Assembly (NCBI GenBank): GCA_021790075.1
Contig: JAJYIN010000048.1
Coordinates: 1 to 11,165, forward strand
Reading direction: 5' to 3'
From: Actinomycetes bacterium
GTDB lineage: Bacteria > Actinomycetota > Thermoleophilia > BMS3ABIN01
DNA: 11,165 nt
Below the pieces are notes generated by a model, which saw only the letters and a list, made by a program, of their open reading frames with translations, did no database searches and was not told the origin of the DNA. A program made the position numbers and the translations under genes. Position 1 is the stretch's first letter, and each line of letters opens with the position of its first letter. Shown piece by piece: positions 1 through 6,599 of this stretch.

Positions 1-900
1 AGCAATATAGGCGAGGTTTGTTTTCAGCAGGCGATAGGACTCCGAACATATTCCCGAGGGGTTCTCGATCGTAACCGGTTTACCATTTTTTGAAGAGATC
101 TTGGGAATGGAAGCGAGAATCGGGCTTTCAACGCGTTTGACCAACTCGTCAGCGGATCTCAGGCGTGTGTCGAACTGATCTGTGACAAATACAGCTCCAA
201 CGCCGAGGATCAAGCTAAAGAACAGCGCGATGGTGCCAGTCCGGACCGGCTGGGGTGAGACCGGGGCGGTGGATGCCATGGCCGGCTTCACGATCTCAAG
301 GTCACCCGTCTGCATCGCATCCAGCAGCTTCAGCGTCTCGAGTTTGTCCTGCAGTACCTTGAAGCTGGCGGAGTCCTGCTGCTCTGCCGGGGTGGCAGCG
401 ATCTGGGATTCGATGGGCGCGCGCGCCCTCTCAATTATGTTATGGTCGACCTGCTGCCGCCAGTTAATATATTGCTGGCCGAAAGCATTGGCGACGTTAG
501 CCGCCAGGTTGGGGTCCGTATCGGTGGCTGTAATGTCGATGATATCCGCCTTCTTGGCGGGTGAAGCACTTACCATTGACGCCGGATCACGGCCGTTTAA
601 CTCGTCACCCAATGAATTGGAGACGGCGGAAACCACTTCTGGAGATTTCACCAACTCGGAATCTGTCTCGATGTCCCTGTCAGGCTGGCCGCTTGAGTCC
701 TGGAACAGCGAAGCGCCGAGCAGCGCCCGATCCAGACCTGAACGCCTTTGCAGGAGCTCGGTTGTGGACTGATACATTGGCGTGGAAAAAACCGTCGAGT
801 ATAGCACTGCCCCGCCGGTGATCAGAACGACGATGATGAAGATCATCCATTTGCGGCGCCAGATAACGCTCAGATGATCATCGAGCGCGAGGGATTTCAT
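1..900 (-). CDS. Wzz-type polysaccharide chain-length protein / BY-kinase (partial, C-terminus off the left edge)
   Basis: The reverse strand is open from the ATG at 900-898 to the window edge, giving 300 residues without a stop. An SD (AAGGAA, 911-906) lies 5 nt before the ATG. Membrane segments are at residues about 19-38 and 222-240, enclosing an external domain. A proline-rich stretch (about 206-219) precedes the second segment, as in Wzz/PCP proteins. After it come DQFDTRLRSADEL and a SESYRLLKTNL segment (286-296), the hallmark of the region leading into a bacterial tyrosine kinase (Wzc/CapAB/CpsCD type). The Walker motifs would lie beyond position 1, so an active fused kinase is inferred and not seen. 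The family sets polysaccharide chain length and export at the membrane. The CpsB-type phosphatase at 3406 is its expected partner. A split system, with the kinase as a separate gene, is less likely because the kinase lead-in is in the same frame. Confidence 0.88.
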   Translation of the reverse strand, partial: MKSLALDDHLSVIWRRKWMIFIIVVLITGGAVLYSTVFSTPMYQSTTELLQRRSGLDRALLGASLFQDSSGQPDRDIETDSELVKSPEVVSAVSNSLGDELNGRDPASMVSASPAKKADIIDITATDTDPNLAANVANAFGQQYINWRQQVDHNIIERARAPIESQIAATPAEQQDSASFKVLQDKLETLKLLDAMQTGDLEIVKPAMASTAPVSPQPVRTGTIALFFSLILGVGAVFVTDQFDTRLRSADELVKRVESPILASIPKISSKNGKPVTIENPSGICSESYRLLKTNLAYIA

Positions 901-1003
901 TGGAATTCCTTATTTTTTTGCCCAGAAGGGTCATGTGAATTTACGCGATTATATATAATTACTTGGTCCTGCGACAGATATCCTCCAAGAACAGTTACAT
1001 GCT
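901..1003. promoter_or_regulatory. Divergent intergenic region with a palindromic -10 candidate
   Basis: This AT-rich spacer separates the divergent Wzz/BY-kinase and O-antigen ligase-like genes. The 12-bp perfect palindrome ATTATATATAAT at 948-959 contains TATAAT on both strands (954-959 plus, 953-948 minus). It could serve as a -10 element in both directions. No good -35 box is visible at 16-18 nt on either strand, so promoter activity rests on the -10 and the context only. Confidence 0.4.
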
Positions 1004-2581
1004 TTGAATTCGCCAATCTTTTCATTCCGGCGCTTTGCCGCCGCAGGGCGCCTGCAGTCGATGATCAGCAAGAGCATGGTGCCAACAGCCGTGCTGCTGT
1101 TGTTGGTGCTGGAAACGTCGGCTGTCTTCCTGAACGGAGCCTACTTTATCGGGCCCATGACGCTTTGCGTGATAGGCGCCTGGCTGCTGCTTGCCTGCAT
1201 CGTTCTGGTGGAGGGTGACGGCGTTGACTCGTGGCGGACGGCAAGGGTTGGGTTACCCACTGCTGCCCTGGGTTTGTTTTGGCTTTGGACCGGCGCCTCT
1301 GTGTTCTGGTCGGTTGCAGGCGATCTCAGCTGGACGGAATTCAACCGCACCGGCGGTTATCTGGCAATTTTTCTGATTGGTTCAATCGCCGCTGGGAATC
1401 GCATTTCCAGGAGCCTGGCGGCCTGGCTGTTCCTGGCTGCTGCCTCCTCCGGTTCCTTATACGGCATCGGCGTCAAGGCATTGCCGACGGTCATTGATAA
1501 TCTGGAGAATTTTGCTCGTGTCTCGGTTCCCCTGGGCTCGGTCAACGGTTTGGGATTACTGGCAGCCTTTACCTTCCCGCTTGCCATTTATCTGGCGTCA
1601 TCCAAGTATTATCCCTGGCCTCTAAGACTGTTTGCTATGTTGACGGCACCGCTATTATTGATATGTCTTTTTTATACCTTGTCTCGCGGCGCCACCCTGG
1701 CGCTGGTCCTCGGCCTCATCGCGTATTTTTCCATTTCCCCGCTGCGGTTGCGCAGCTTTGGCGTCTTCGTGCTCGCCCTGGCGCCAACGATCGCCATTGG
1801 ATGGTGGAGCTCGGGGCAGGCGGCGCTCTCGGACGACAAGGTCGAACTCGCTCAGCGGGCGGTGGCGGCAGCCAGCCTTCGTACCTATCTGATCATTGCG
1901 TTTGTATCGGTAGGACTGGTGTTTCTGGCTGCATTGCTGATTGGAGGGCGGGTCAAATTTCCCCGTCCTATGGTGAGGACAGCAGGTGCCATCGCTCTGA
2001 TTGGAGTGATTGCGGCGGTCGTAACGGGAGCATCGCTGTTTATTTCTTCCAAACCGTCTTTCGGGCAATGGTTGTCAGATTCATATCACGAATTTACCCT
2101 GCCTGGATCCAGCAAGGGAGACGTCCACCGCCTTTTTGAACTGGGACGGTCGGGAGACCGCTGGCAATTGTGGCAGGAAGCTGTAACAAACTGGGAGAGT
2201 CACCCAATTACCGGCACCGGCGCCCAGTCCTTCCCGGTGATACACCTGATTCTTCGAGCCAGTTCCAATCTTTTTGTCAAGCAGCCTCACGGTCTGGCTT
2301 TTAGAGTGCTCACGGAACTGGGAGCCGTAGGTTTTCTGCTGGCGGGAGCATTTATCTCTTTGGCCATGTTCTTTGGGACATTGAATCTCGCCAGGACCAG
2401 AAATCGCTGGGACCGCGGCATGATGGCGGCGATTCTATCCATGGCAATCATCTACCTGGTGCACACCTCATACGACTGGGACTGGAACATGTTTGCCCTG
2501 ACATTGCCGTATTTTTTCTTCATTGGCATTCTGGTCGGCTGGCAGCCAGGGGATGTCAAACGGCAGGAAACGGGAATATGA
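1004..2581 (+). CDS. O-antigen ligase / Wzy-type polymerase family membrane protein
   Basis: The 525-residue protein is strongly hydrophobic, with roughly a dozen membrane segments. It has the features of the Wzy_C/O-antigen ligase family. An SRG motif (227-229) ends a membrane helix, followed by a periplasmic-loop-like region from about 345 to 428. Then comes R386 with W390, and HPITGTGAQSF (400-410), which matches the family's hP..G.G...F pattern. QPHGLAFRVLTELGAVG (427-443) and HTSYDWDWN (487-495) are also typical. Such enzymes polymerise or transfer lipid-linked glycans outside the membrane. Sequence alone does not separate ligase from polymerase. The start is uncertain: TTG at 1004 gives the longest frame but has no clear SD, and in-frame ATG codons at 1061 and 1076 would still keep all membrane segments. 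The neighbouring Wzz gene supports a polysaccharide role. Confidence 0.85.
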   Translation: MNSPIFSFRRFAAAGRLQSMISKSMVPTAVLLLLVLETSAVFLNGAYFIGPMTLCVIGAWLLLACIVLVEGDGVDSWRTARVGLPTAALGLFWLWTGASVFWSVAGDLSWTEFNRTGGYLAIFLIGSIAAGNRISRSLAAWLFLAAASSGSLYGIGVKALPTVIDNLENFARVSVPLGSVNGLGLLAAFTFPLAIYLASSKYYPWPLRLFAMLTAPLLLICLFYTLSRGATLALVLGLIAYFSISPLRLRSFGVFVLALAPTIAIGWWSSGQAALSDDKVELAQRAVAAASLRTYLIIAFVSVGLVFLAALLIGGRVKFPRPMVRTAGAIALIGVIAAVVTGASLFISSKPSFGQWLSDSYHEFTLPGSSKGDVHRLFELGRSGDRWQLWQEAVTNWESHPITGTGAQSFPVIHLILRASSNLFVKQPHGLAFRVLTELGAVGFLLAGAFISLAMFFGTLNLARTRNRWDRGMMAAILSMAIIYLVHTSYDWDWNMFALTLPYFFFIGILVGWQPGDVKRQETGI

Positions 2582-2582
2582 C

Positions 2583-2595
2583 CGCGCCGGGCGCG
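2583..2595. terminator. Hairpin between convergent genes
   Basis: CGCGC (2583-2587) and GCGCG (2591-2595) form a 5-bp GC stem around a CGG loop, in the 23-nt gap between the convergent ligase-like gene and the sortase. The position suits a shared terminator, but neither side has a T-tract, so this is weak. Confidence 0.3.
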
Positions 2596-2604
2596 TGGCA
2601 GGCG

Positions 2605-3309
2605 TTACCCGCCTGAGGCTGTCCCAGCCGCCGCCGGTTTGTCGATAACCTTGGCGCCGGTCATCTTCGCCTGCACGATCAGGCGGTGGGAGGTGCTCCA
2701 GATGGGGTCGCAGGTGATCAGGGTGATGGCCTCGAAGCCGACTGGTTGCACAACGCTCGTGTCTTCCGGCTCAGTGATGTGCTTGCCGGTCACCGTGTAG
2801 TTGAATTGCCCGTACTGCGTGCGCATGATTATCTGGTCGCCGGCGACGAGGTCGTTCAGCTTAAGGAAGGGGGCGCCATAGAGGACGCGGTCGCCGGCCA
2901 CGGCAAAGTTGCCGCCCATGCCCGGCAGGGGAGTTTCTTCCATGTGGCCCGGTCCTTTGTGCAGGTCGCCGTCGGCGCTGCCCTCTACGACGATGGCGTT
3001 GAGCCCCATTTTTGGAATCTCAAGCTGACCGATGATCTGGCCGCTCGAGAGGCGTGATTTGTACGCCTCGGCCAGCTGCCGCATCTTTTCCGAGTCAGCG
3101 GCGCCCTGGAGCTTGTCGAGCACCTGCTGGTTCAGGGCCAGGGACGCCGCCGATTCCTGCTCGAATTCGCCGCGCAGGCTGCGCTGCTCGATCACACCCC
3201 GCAGATACGTGTAAGGCACATACCCGAGCAGGCCGAGGCCCGCAATGATCAGCAGGATGCCAATGATCCTGGCTGGGCTTAGCTTTCTCTTGCTTTTCTT
3301 AGGAGGCAT
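2605..3309 (-). CDS. Class E-like sortase with Asp in place of the catalytic His
   Basis: The 234-residue protein has a basic N-terminus and one membrane anchor (about 13-36), followed by a charged linker and a sortase domain from about 93. Family landmarks are IGQLEIPKMGLNAIVVEG (93-110), YGAPFLKLNDL (144-154), GDQI (157-160), TLITCDP (196-202) and HRLIV (208-212). The catalytic Cys is C200 and the catalytic Arg is R209. Sortases normally have His in the AGHR motif; here the motif reads AGDR, with D140 encoded by GAC (minus strand, 2892-2890). A sortase would join LPxTG-like surface proteins to the wall or to each other, and loss of the general His should impair this. The protein may be inactive, may have another role, or the base may be a sequencing error. 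A short Gly/Ala-rich tail ends the protein. No SD is visible before the ATG, and the leader is predicted to be short. Confidence 0.87.
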   Translation of the reverse strand: MPPKKSKRKLSPARIIGILLIIAGLGLLGYVPYTYLRGVIEQRSLRGEFEQESAASLALNQQVLDKLQGAADSEKMRQLAEAYKSRLSSGQIIGQLEIPKMGLNAIVVEGSADGDLHKGPGHMEETPLPGMGGNFAVAGDRVLYGAPFLKLNDLVAGDQIIMRTQYGQFNYTVTGKHITEPEDTSVVQPVGFEAITLITCDPIWSTSHRLIVQAKMTGAKVIDKPAAAGTASGG

Positions 3310-3405
3310 GGAGATGTGGATTCATTTAGACTAAGCATACTATAGTCAAGGCGCGGCACTCTTCACAAGGCAGCCGAGGCCCAGAATGTCCGCAAGACGT
3401 ATTTT
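3310..3405. promoter_or_regulatory. Divergent promoter region with shared palindromic -10
   Basis: The 96-nt spacer between the divergent sortase and phosphatase genes contains the 8-bp palindrome ACTATAGT (3339-3346), so TATAGT is a -10 candidate on both strands. For the sortase, the minus strand also shows TTGTGA (3368-3363) as a 4-of-6 -35 match with an 18-nt spacer. This would place the start of transcription about 20 nt before its ATG. No convincing -35 was seen for the plus strand. Neither gene has a clear SD. Confidence 0.4.
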
Positions 3406-4179
3406 ATGAGATTTATCGATACCCATTGCCACATAATTCCAGGCGTCGATGACGGCGCTCCGGACGAAAAAACCAGCCTGGCCATGGCGCAGATTGCCGC
3501 CAGTGACGGGATTGGCACGGTAGTGGCAACCCCGCACGTTGTCGAAGGAATCTATGATGGAGGCGACCGGGAAGAGCGCCTCCGGAAACTCGCGAACGGA
3601 ATCAAGCGGGAAGGCATAGGATTAAGCCTGGTTGCTGGGGTGGAGGTTCCCATGAGCATGGCCCTGGGCAATTCCGGGCTCCTTTCCAGGCTCAGACTGG
3701 GGAGCAGCCGCTACCTGCTGCTGGAAACGACGGCGACGACCTTCGAACAGCTGTCCCAGGCGGTATATCAGACACGGCTCGCCGGTCTTTTCCCGGTGCT
3801 TGCCCACCCGGAGCGGGCTGAATTCGTGGCGAAAGACCCCGGGAGGCTGGCAAGGCTCATTGAGGGCGGAGACGTGTTCTGCCAGGCAACAGTAGCCAGC
3901 CTCGAGGGACTGTTTGGCAAGGGGCCCCGGAAAGCCGCGCTCGACATGGCCCGCTCAGGTCTGGTGCACCTGGTGGCCTCGGATGCCCATTCCGCAGGAC
4001 GGCGCGCCCCCAGGTTGAGCGCCAGTTTTGATTTGCTGGCATCAAGGGTCGGGGAACCGGCCGCCCGCATTATCATGCTCGAAAATCCGCAGCGACTCAT
4101 CGATGACTCACCCCTGGCCAGCATCGAGTCCGGCGGCGCCTCCAGAAAAGGCCTCTGGTCCCGGCTGCGGAACCGGTAG
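3406..4179 (+). CDS. CpsB/CapC-type (PHP) protein-tyrosine phosphatase
   Basis: The 257-residue protein matches the metal-dependent CpsB/CapC/YwqE phosphatase family in length and motifs. DTHCHIIPGVDDGA (5-18) supplies H7, H9 and the Asp pair, ATPH supplies H44, AGVE supplies E80, LAHPER supplies H134, and ASDAHS supplies D193 and H195. Together these are the metal-ligand set of the PHP fold. The typical C-terminal NPQRLIDD segment is at 227-234. The family removes phosphate from the tyrosine-rich tail of BY-kinases, and this dephosphorylation cycle controls capsule or exopolysaccharide assembly. The likely substrate is the Wzz/BY-kinase encoded at 1-900. The gene is monocistronic here, divergent from the sortase. 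Its ATG has no good SD, but no in-frame alternative start lies just upstream. Confidence 0.9.
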   Translation: MRFIDTHCHIIPGVDDGAPDEKTSLAMAQIAASDGIGTVVATPHVVEGIYDGGDREERLRKLANGIKREGIGLSLVAGVEVPMSMALGNSGLLSRLRLGSSRYLLLETTATTFEQLSQAVYQTRLAGLFPVLAHPERAEFVAKDPGRLARLIEGGDVFCQATVASLEGLFGKGPRKAALDMARSGLVHLVASDAHSAGRRAPRLSASFDLLASRVGEPAARIIMLENPQRLIDDSPLASIESGGASRKGLWSRLRNR

Positions 4180-4242
4180 CATTTCCCAGTGCCTGCTTGC
4201 CGGGGTTGGCTCTCCCTGTCCCGGCTGGGGAGCCGGTTGCAT
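4159..4242 (+). repeat. Imperfect 24-nt direct repeat at the phosphatase gene end
   Basis: Positions 4159-4182 (last codons and stop of the phosphatase gene plus 3 nt) and 4219-4242 match at 21 of 24 bases, exactly 60 nt apart. The mismatches are at repeat positions 10, 14 and 20. Weaker similarity may continue upstream of both copies. It looks like an old local duplication of the gene end. Confidence 0.55.
4221..4236 (+). terminator. Hairpin downstream of the phosphatase gene
   Basis: CCGGCT (4221-4226), loop GGGG (4227-4230) and AGCCGG (4231-4236) make a perfect 6-bp stem 42 nt after the phosphatase stop. It lies in the second repeat copy; the first copy can form only a 4-bp stem. There is no following T-tract, so it may be a weak terminator or an RNA-stabilising stem. 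Confidence 0.4.
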
Positions 4243-4270
4243 GCTCTCTCAACTGTAATAACCAATCTTT

Positions 4271-4298
4271 TAACACAAGCATGGGCGTGATCCGATTA
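4271..4298 (+). promoter_or_regulatory. Distal sigma-28/sigma-D-like promoter candidate
   Basis: TAAC (4271-4274), 16 nt, then TCCGATTA (4291-4298). Against the motility-sigma consensus TAAA-N14-16-GCCGATAA this is 3 of 4 and 6 of 8. It lies 38 nt upstream of a second, better copy of the same layout. Confidence 0.3.
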
Positions 4299-4308
4299 AA
4301 AATTACAC

Positions 4309-4336
4309 TAAAGCACTCGGCCTGCCGCGCCGATTT
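4309..4336 (+). promoter_or_regulatory. Proximal sigma-28/sigma-D-like promoter for the chemosensory operon
   Basis: TAAA (4309-4312), a 16-nt spacer, then GCCGATTT (4329-4336). This matches the motility/chemotaxis sigma consensus at 4 of 4 in the -35 and 7 of 8 in the -10 (against GCCGATAT), with a spacer inside the accepted 14-16 nt range. Transcription would begin near 4343, leaving a leader of about 30 nt before the ATG at 4372 with its GGAAAG SD (4361-4366). This makes the upstream GTG at 4342 unlikely as a start. Confidence 0.5.
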
Positions 4337-4371
4337 ACCCCGTGTTAGGGCAACCCCGCTGGAAAGACGAA

Positions 4372-4893
4372 ATGGGTGGACCAGAAGAAACAGCCGGAAG
4401 ACAAAGAGAGGGAGGCTCCCTTCTTTTTTTATCCGCTAATGACGGACCAGAGTCGGCCCTCTCGTTCATATTGCTGACCCTGGATGAAGAAAGTTATGCC
4501 GTCGAGATCGGCCGGGTAAGGGAGATAATACGAGTTCCCAGGATAACCCGGGTTCCCGGTGCTCCTGGTCATGTCTCCGGGGTCATAAACCTGCGGGGCA
4601 CCATCGTGCCGGTGATCGAGCTGGCGGTGTTGCTGTCGCTTCCGGCGGGAGACGCCGGGACAAAGAGCCGCATCGTCGTCGTGGAATCCGATGCTACGCC
4701 GGTGGGGCTAATAGTGGACAGCGTCGAGGGTGTGGCGGAAGTTGCTCCAGAAAGCGTGGAGCCGGCCTTGCGGACGCTCGATGACTCACAGCGCATCTGC
4801 CTGGAAGGGCAGGTTGAGATCGGCGGCAAAATCGTGGGAATTCTGGACATAGACCGCGTCATGGACAGGGCGCGGCCGGGAACTGACACATAA
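4372..4893 (+). CDS. cheW: CheW chemosensory coupling protein
   Basis: A 173-residue CheW-domain protein. The core runs from about residue 30 to the end: SFILLTLDEESYAVEI, the VREIIRVPRITRVPGAPGH segment, GVINLRGTIVPVIEL, IVVVES, and VGLIVDSVEGV with a closing ILDIDRVM. These correspond to the two SH3-like subdomains that bridge receptors and CheA in cytoplasmic arrays. I chose ATG 4372 because GGAAAG lies just upstream (4361-4366). A GTG at 4342 would add ten residues but lacks an SD and coincides with the predicted transcription start. The protein has an N-terminal extension of about 28 residues, hydrophilic at first, before the CheW fold. Its codons include a terminator-like hairpin and T-tract. 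It is the first gene of an operon with the MCP, CheA, CheB and a GGDEF protein. Confidence 0.9.
   Translation: MGGPEETAGRQREGGSLLFLSANDGPESALSFILLTLDEESYAVEIGRVREIIRVPRITRVPGAPGHVSGVINLRGTIVPVIELAVLLSLPAGDAGTKSRIVVVESDATPVGLIVDSVEGVAEVAPESVEPALRTLDDSQRICLEGQVEIGGKIVGILDIDRVMDRARPGTDT
4409..4430 (+). terminator. Intrinsic-terminator-like hairpin with T-tract inside the start of cheW
   Basis: AGGGA (4409-4413), loop GGC (4414-4416) and TCCCT (4417-4421) make a 5-bp stem, extendable by one G-T pair. A run of seven T follows 2 nt later (4424-4430). It sits inside codons about 13-20 of cheW, where a terminator would not be expected. It could attenuate the operon when translation is slow, or it may be an accident of sequence; the stem is short. 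Confidence 0.3.
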
Positions 4894-4902
4894 GAATTGG
4901 CA

Positions 4903-4908
4903 GGGAGG
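4903..4908 (+). promoter_or_regulatory. Strong ribosome binding site of the chemoreceptor gene
   Basis: GGGAGG lies 8 nt before the ATG at 4917. It fixes this start and so the unusual N-terminal stretch of about 37 residues before the first membrane helix. Confidence 0.75.
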
Positions 4909-4916
4909 TTTTTCTG

Positions 4917-6593
4917 ATGGCAGTGGAGAGCATTCCACCTGCAACGCAGGTTTCCACAGGCGGGGTCCTTCCGGGGGGCAGGAGCGGGCACAGGCTCCTC
5001 AATATTTTCCGCACCAGCATCGAGGCAAAGATCATGGGCTTGGTTGCCATTCTCATGCTGGTGGGTTTCGGAGTGTTCGGCATCGTCAACATCCGCCAGG
5101 GGCAGAACGATCTGGTCAGCCAGCAGGAGCAGGGAAACCAGGCGCTGGTGAACTCCGTATCGAGCGGCGTCAAGGCAAGCATGCTCGAGGGGAAGCCGGA
5201 ATACACCACCAAGGTGCTGGGGGACCTGCGCGGCGTCGGCGACGTCAGCCAGATCAGGGTTTACAGCATCGACGGCAAGGAGCAATTCAGCAGCCATGGC
5301 GGCCAGGCCTCGGGCATGGTGGCCGATAAAATCGCTGAGGCGGTCCAGGGCGGAAGGACCGTCAGTTTCTACCAGGGTGATGGGTCAAACCGGACACTTA
5401 ACGTGATCAACCCGCTTCCCAATGAGGCGGGCTGCCAGGCCTGCCACGGAACCACCAACTCCATGCGCGGGGTGGTGATGGTTTCCACTTCCATGCAACA
5501 CATCGATTCCGAAGTCCAGTCCAACAAACTTCGCACCCTGGGCTTCCTGGCCGCCACCGTCGTGTTTGTAATGGTTGCCCTGCTTATTTCATTGCGCATG
5601 GCGGTGATGAGGCCGCTCAAACGGGTCGTCGGCGCCATCCGCCGGATGGCTGCCGGTGATCTCACCGAGCGCGTCCAGCTCAAGTCCAGCGACGAGTTCG
5701 GCCTTCTGGCCGGCAGTTTCAATGATATGACTGATAATTTGAGCGTTCTTAGCAGCAAGATACGTGAGACCGGCGAATCTACCAGTGCCGCGTCCGCGGA
5801 AATATCCTCGACCATCGAGCAACAGGTGAGCGCTTCCTCAGAGCAGTCGGCGGCAGTCACGGAGACTACCGCCACCATTGAGGAGCTGGCAAGTACAGCT
5901 AAACAGATAGCTGAGACAGCTGAGTCGGTTTCGACGGTGGCTCTTGAAACGCTCGATCATGCCAAAAACGGATACGCAGCGGTGTCGGCCACCATCGAAG
6001 GCATGTCGCAGATAAATGAAAAGGTCCACCATGTGGCTGAAAAGACCCTTTCGCTAGGGGAGAAATCCCAGAAGATTGGAACTATCCTCGAGATCATCAA
6101 TAATATTGCTGATCAAACTAACCTGTTGGCGCTGAATGCTGCCGTCGAAGCGGCCCGCGCCGGAGACCAGGGACGCGGCTTTGCCGTCGTGGCGGGCGAG
6201 ATCCGCCGGCTGGCAGAAGAAAGCGTAGGTGCCACTGGAAAGATTAAGTCACTTATCGACGAGATCCAGGCAGAGACCAATAGCACGATTATGGCCACCG
6301 AGGAGAGCGCCAAGGAAGTGGAAAAAGGCGTCGATTTGGCCGCCGGAGCAGGAAAATCGCTCGAGAGTATTCTGGGGGTTGTAGCCGAGAATAGCAGAGC
6401 AGCGAAAGAGATTTGCGTGGCCACGGCGCAGCAAAAGAGCGCCAGTGAACAGGTCGTAGCGGCGATGACGAACATCTCTGAGGCCAGCCGCCAACAGGCC
6501 AGCGGCGCCCGGCAGACTAAGGCAGCCACCGAACAGCTGAACCATGCCGCTGCTGAGCTAAGGGCGGCCATCGCCGAGTTCAAAGTAAATTAA
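4917..6593 (+). CDS. Methyl-accepting chemotaxis protein with a c-type heme sensor domain
   Basis: 558 residues. Layout: a cytoplasmic tail (1-37), TM1 (about 38-59), an extracytoplasmic sensor (about 60-205), TM2 (about 206-228), HAMP (about 229-281; RPLKRVVGAIRRMAAGDLTE), and a signalling hairpin to the end. The sensor carries CQACH at 173-177, a CxxCH covalent-heme motif, in the context NPLPNEAGCQACHG followed by RGVVMVSTSM. This is the pattern of PAS-like heme-c sensor domains of Geobacter-type receptors. H177 would be one axial ligand; M183, M188 or M193 could be the other (inference). The hairpin tip (398-433, including TNLLALNAAVEAARAG and GFAVVAGEIRRLAEES) is highly conserved and binds CheA/CheW. 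The arms are about 20 heptads long, suggesting a class near 40H. Gln/Glu/Ser/Ala-rich stretches near 298-313 and 505-530 could hold methylation sites. No C-terminal CheR-tethering pentapeptide is present. Confidence 0.93.
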   Translation: MAVESIPPATQVSTGGVLPGGRSGHRLLNIFRTSIEAKIMGLVAILMLVGFGVFGIVNIRQGQNDLVSQQEQGNQALVNSVSSGVKASMLEGKPEYTTKVLGDLRGVGDVSQIRVYSIDGKEQFSSHGGQASGMVADKIAEAVQGGRTVSFYQGDGSNRTLNVINPLPNEAGCQACHGTTNSMRGVVMVSTSMQHIDSEVQSNKLRTLGFLAATVVFVMVALLISLRMAVMRPLKRVVGAIRRMAAGDLTERVQLKSSDEFGLLAGSFNDMTDNLSVLSSKIRETGESTSAASAEISSTIEQQVSASSEQSAAVTETTATIEELASTAKQIAETAESVSTVALETLDHAKNGYAAVSATIEGMSQINEKVHHVAEKTLSLGEKSQKIGTILEIINNIADQTNLLALNAAVEAARAGDQGRGFAVVAGEIRRLAEESVGATGKIKSLIDEIQAETNSTIMATEESAKEVEKGVDLAAGAGKSLESILGVVAENSRAAKEICVATAQQKSASEQVVAAMTNISEASRQQASGARQTKAATEQLNHAAAELRAAIAEFKVN

Positions 6594-6599
6594 GCGGCC

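Noticed and set aside
182..821. Two plus-strand open frames opposite the left-edge gene.
   Set aside because: They are antisense to a clear Wzz-type protein and encode low-complexity products with no family features.
999..1007. ATG at 999 as the start of the O-antigen ligase-like gene.
   Set aside because: It is out of frame and reads ATG-CTT-TGA, an immediate stop.
4290..4400. Possible riboswitch (c-di-GMP GEMM-like) in the cheW leader, suggested by AAAGC and GGGCAACC stretches.
   Set aside because: The conserved ACGCAAAGC core and the expected stems are absent, and the segment is better explained by a sigma-28-like promoter. A covariance-model search would settle it.
4197..4439. An 80-codon plus-strand frame between the phosphatase and CheW genes.
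   Set aside because: It starts with TTG without an SD, runs through the hairpin and the promoter candidates, overlaps cheW, and its product shows no recognisable motif.
4439..4477. ATG at 4439 as an alternative cheW start after the T-tract, or a frameshift at the T-run.
   Set aside because: It is in another frame and stops after 12 codons, while the frame from 4372 runs without a break into the CheW core.
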